64,000 nucleotides of DNA from Acidobacteriota bacterium (GTDB lineage: Bacteria > Acidobacteriota > Vicinamibacteria > Vicinamibacterales > UBA8438): positions 62,001 through 126,000 of the forward strand of contig VXME01000042.1 of NCBI GenBank assembly GCA_009861545.1, written 5' to 3'. Below are positions 63,161-64,000 of the stretch, piece after piece (position 1 is the first letter of the stretch; each line of letters opens with the position of its first letter). The notes beneath the pieces are model-generated. The model worked only from the letters and a program-made list of their open reading frames with translations. It had not been told where the DNA came from and searched no databases. Made by a program: the position numbers and the translations under genes.

Positions 63161-64000
63161 TCAGAAGGTGTCGAAGGCGAAGCCGAGCGAGAGACCGAAG
63201 ACGTTGGACGAAGCGGTGTTCCGTCCTTTGACCACCTTGCCGAAGATGCCGCTCACGCTGACGACGTCGGTGGCATTGATGATGAGGCGTCCGCCCACGA
63301 GGTGGATGTCCTCCTGGACCTCCGGAAATCGGGGAGGCGAGAAGGGCGGCACACCGATATCCAGCCCGGACATGGCGTTGACCATCCGGTAGTCGGCGCC
63401 GACGATCACTCGGCTTCCGGCCGGTACTAGGAGCGAGCCGTTGAAGAACATGTCCGCCGGAATATCGTCGGTCCGGTACCGATAGCCGACTTCCGCGCTT
63501 GCGCCGACCCGTTCCGCGAACTTGCCGACGATGATCGATCCCTCGAAGCCGTTCCCGCCGTCACCCAGGGCGTTGATGTGACCGGTTTCGTAGCCGCCGG
63601 CGGCGATCGCCGCCACGCGGAACGCTACGCTCGGCGCGTCGCTCACCAGCTCGTCGACGACGCGCCATGTCAGCGCGACATTCGTGTCCACCAGACCGGA
63701 GAAGCTCTCGGACGTGGTCGGGGTCCCGGCAGGCGGCCCCGGAAAGAGGCTCTTCGCCGCTCCCGTCTGCACGTCGATCGCCACGGCATCGGTAAACGCA
63801 TAGTTGAACCCGAACCAGAAGGTGTTCTGCGACAAGGCCGCCGGCAGGGTCCTGTCCACGGGCAGGCTGTTCTCGCTGCGGAAGTACTTGTCCGTGAATT
63901 GCCTCACGAACGAAAAGTTGACGCTGCCGGTTTCGGGTTCGGCAATCCAGGCCGATCCCTGCGCCGATGCCGGTGCCGCCGACAGGCTCGCCAGCACCGC
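63161..64000 (-). CDS. Outer-membrane barrel-like protein, N-terminus beyond window
   Basis: About 279 residues are visible; the signal peptide end (SLSAAPASAQG) is near the right edge, so the start lies past the window. The rest alternates polar and hydrophobic strands (NTFWFGFNYAFTDAVAIDV; ASAEVGYRYRTDDIP) and ends in a phenylalanine (GFAFDTF), the barrel-assembly signal. No named family is recognised. Its stop lies 7 bases from the stop of the convergent SnoaL-like gene. Confidence 0.7.
   Translation of the reverse strand, partial: AVLASLSAAPASAQGSAWIAEPETGSVNFSFVRQFTDKYFRSENSLPVDRTLPAALSQNTFWFGFNYAFTDAVAIDVQTGAAKSLFPGPPAGTPTTSESFSGLVDTNVALTWRVVDELVSDAPSVAFRVAAIAAGGYETGHINALGDGGNGFEGSIIVGKFAERVGASAEVGYRYRTDDIPADMFFNGSLLVPAGSRVIVGADYRMVNAMSGLDIGVPPFSPPRFPEVQEDIHLVGGRLIINATDVVSVSGIFGKVVKGRNTASSNVFGLSLGFAFDTF

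Overview
The window is about 64 kb of GC-rich bacterial chromosome carrying roughly 58 protein genes (two cut by the window edges), three broken gene remnants and no tRNA, rRNA, CRISPR array or transposase that I could see. Codon bias, the secreted families present (the PDGRPDLQGVW-type protein at the left edge, a DUF4159 protein, a NIPSNAP protein, Tat-exported hydrolase and enolase-superfamily enzymes), tandem Uma2 genes and a TAXI-TRAP transporter fit an Acidobacteriota-type organism, perhaps of the Vicinamibacter kind. This is an inference from protein families; there is no marker RNA in the window.

Layout. 1-10.3 kb: a partial secreted protein, a PLP-dependent Cys/Met-metabolism enzyme, a MATE exporter, a Nudix hydrolase, and a type IIA topoisomerase gene pair (A subunit, then B subunit) split by an AGCS amino acid:cation symporter. 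10.3-13.9 kb: an accessory island with a 557-bp gene-free stretch, a SWIM zinc-finger protein, an AAA ATPase, and a scar in which the start of a DUF4276 nuclease-like gene is joined tail to tail with the start of a VapC-like toxin gene whose Phd-like antitoxin survives. 14.0-24.9 kb: a compact ten-gene locus. A lipoate-protein ligase diverges from a cysteine desulfurase, lipoyl (GcvH-like) carrier, CobW-like GTPase, CxC protein, 2[4Fe-4S] ferredoxin, radical SAM enzyme, DUF116-polyprenyl synthase fusion, prenyltransferase-like barrel and squalene-hopene-cyclase-like enzyme. I do not know a described pathway with this set; it is the strongest candidate for an undescribed system here.

24.9-30.8 kb: a DUF262 + HEPN gene pair (defence-like), a HicB antitoxin, iron-type alcohol dehydrogenase, a PQQ-type beta-propeller protein and two tandem Uma2 nuclease-like genes. 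30.9-39.3 kb: a run of coupled genes for a HemN-like radical SAM protein, chorismate-lyase-like protein, halogenase-like flavoprotein, 4HBT thioesterase, AMP-forming ligase, VOC protein and a TAXI-TRAP transporter, suggesting handling of an aromatic acid. 39.5-44 kb: ATP-grasp/alpha-E pair, Amt transporter, LOG hydrolase. 44-48.4 kb (minus strand): a membrane PP2C phosphatase followed by two tandem copies of a kinase + STAS antagonist module, a partner-switching relay.

48.4-64 kb: outer-membrane proteins, RecQ, a secreted LON-domain protein, alpha/beta hydrolase, a metzincin-like protease, NIPSNAP, a hicAB locus whose hicA has a frameshift in a G run and whose promoter lies within a perfect 12-bp inverted repeat, an AAA ATPase, a TPR-like secreted protein, DUF4159, an enolase-superfamily enzyme, enolase and a SnoaL-like protein. 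A recurrent regulatory theme is a TANNNT hexamer 6-10 bases before the start codon, which suggests that many first genes are transcribed leaderless.
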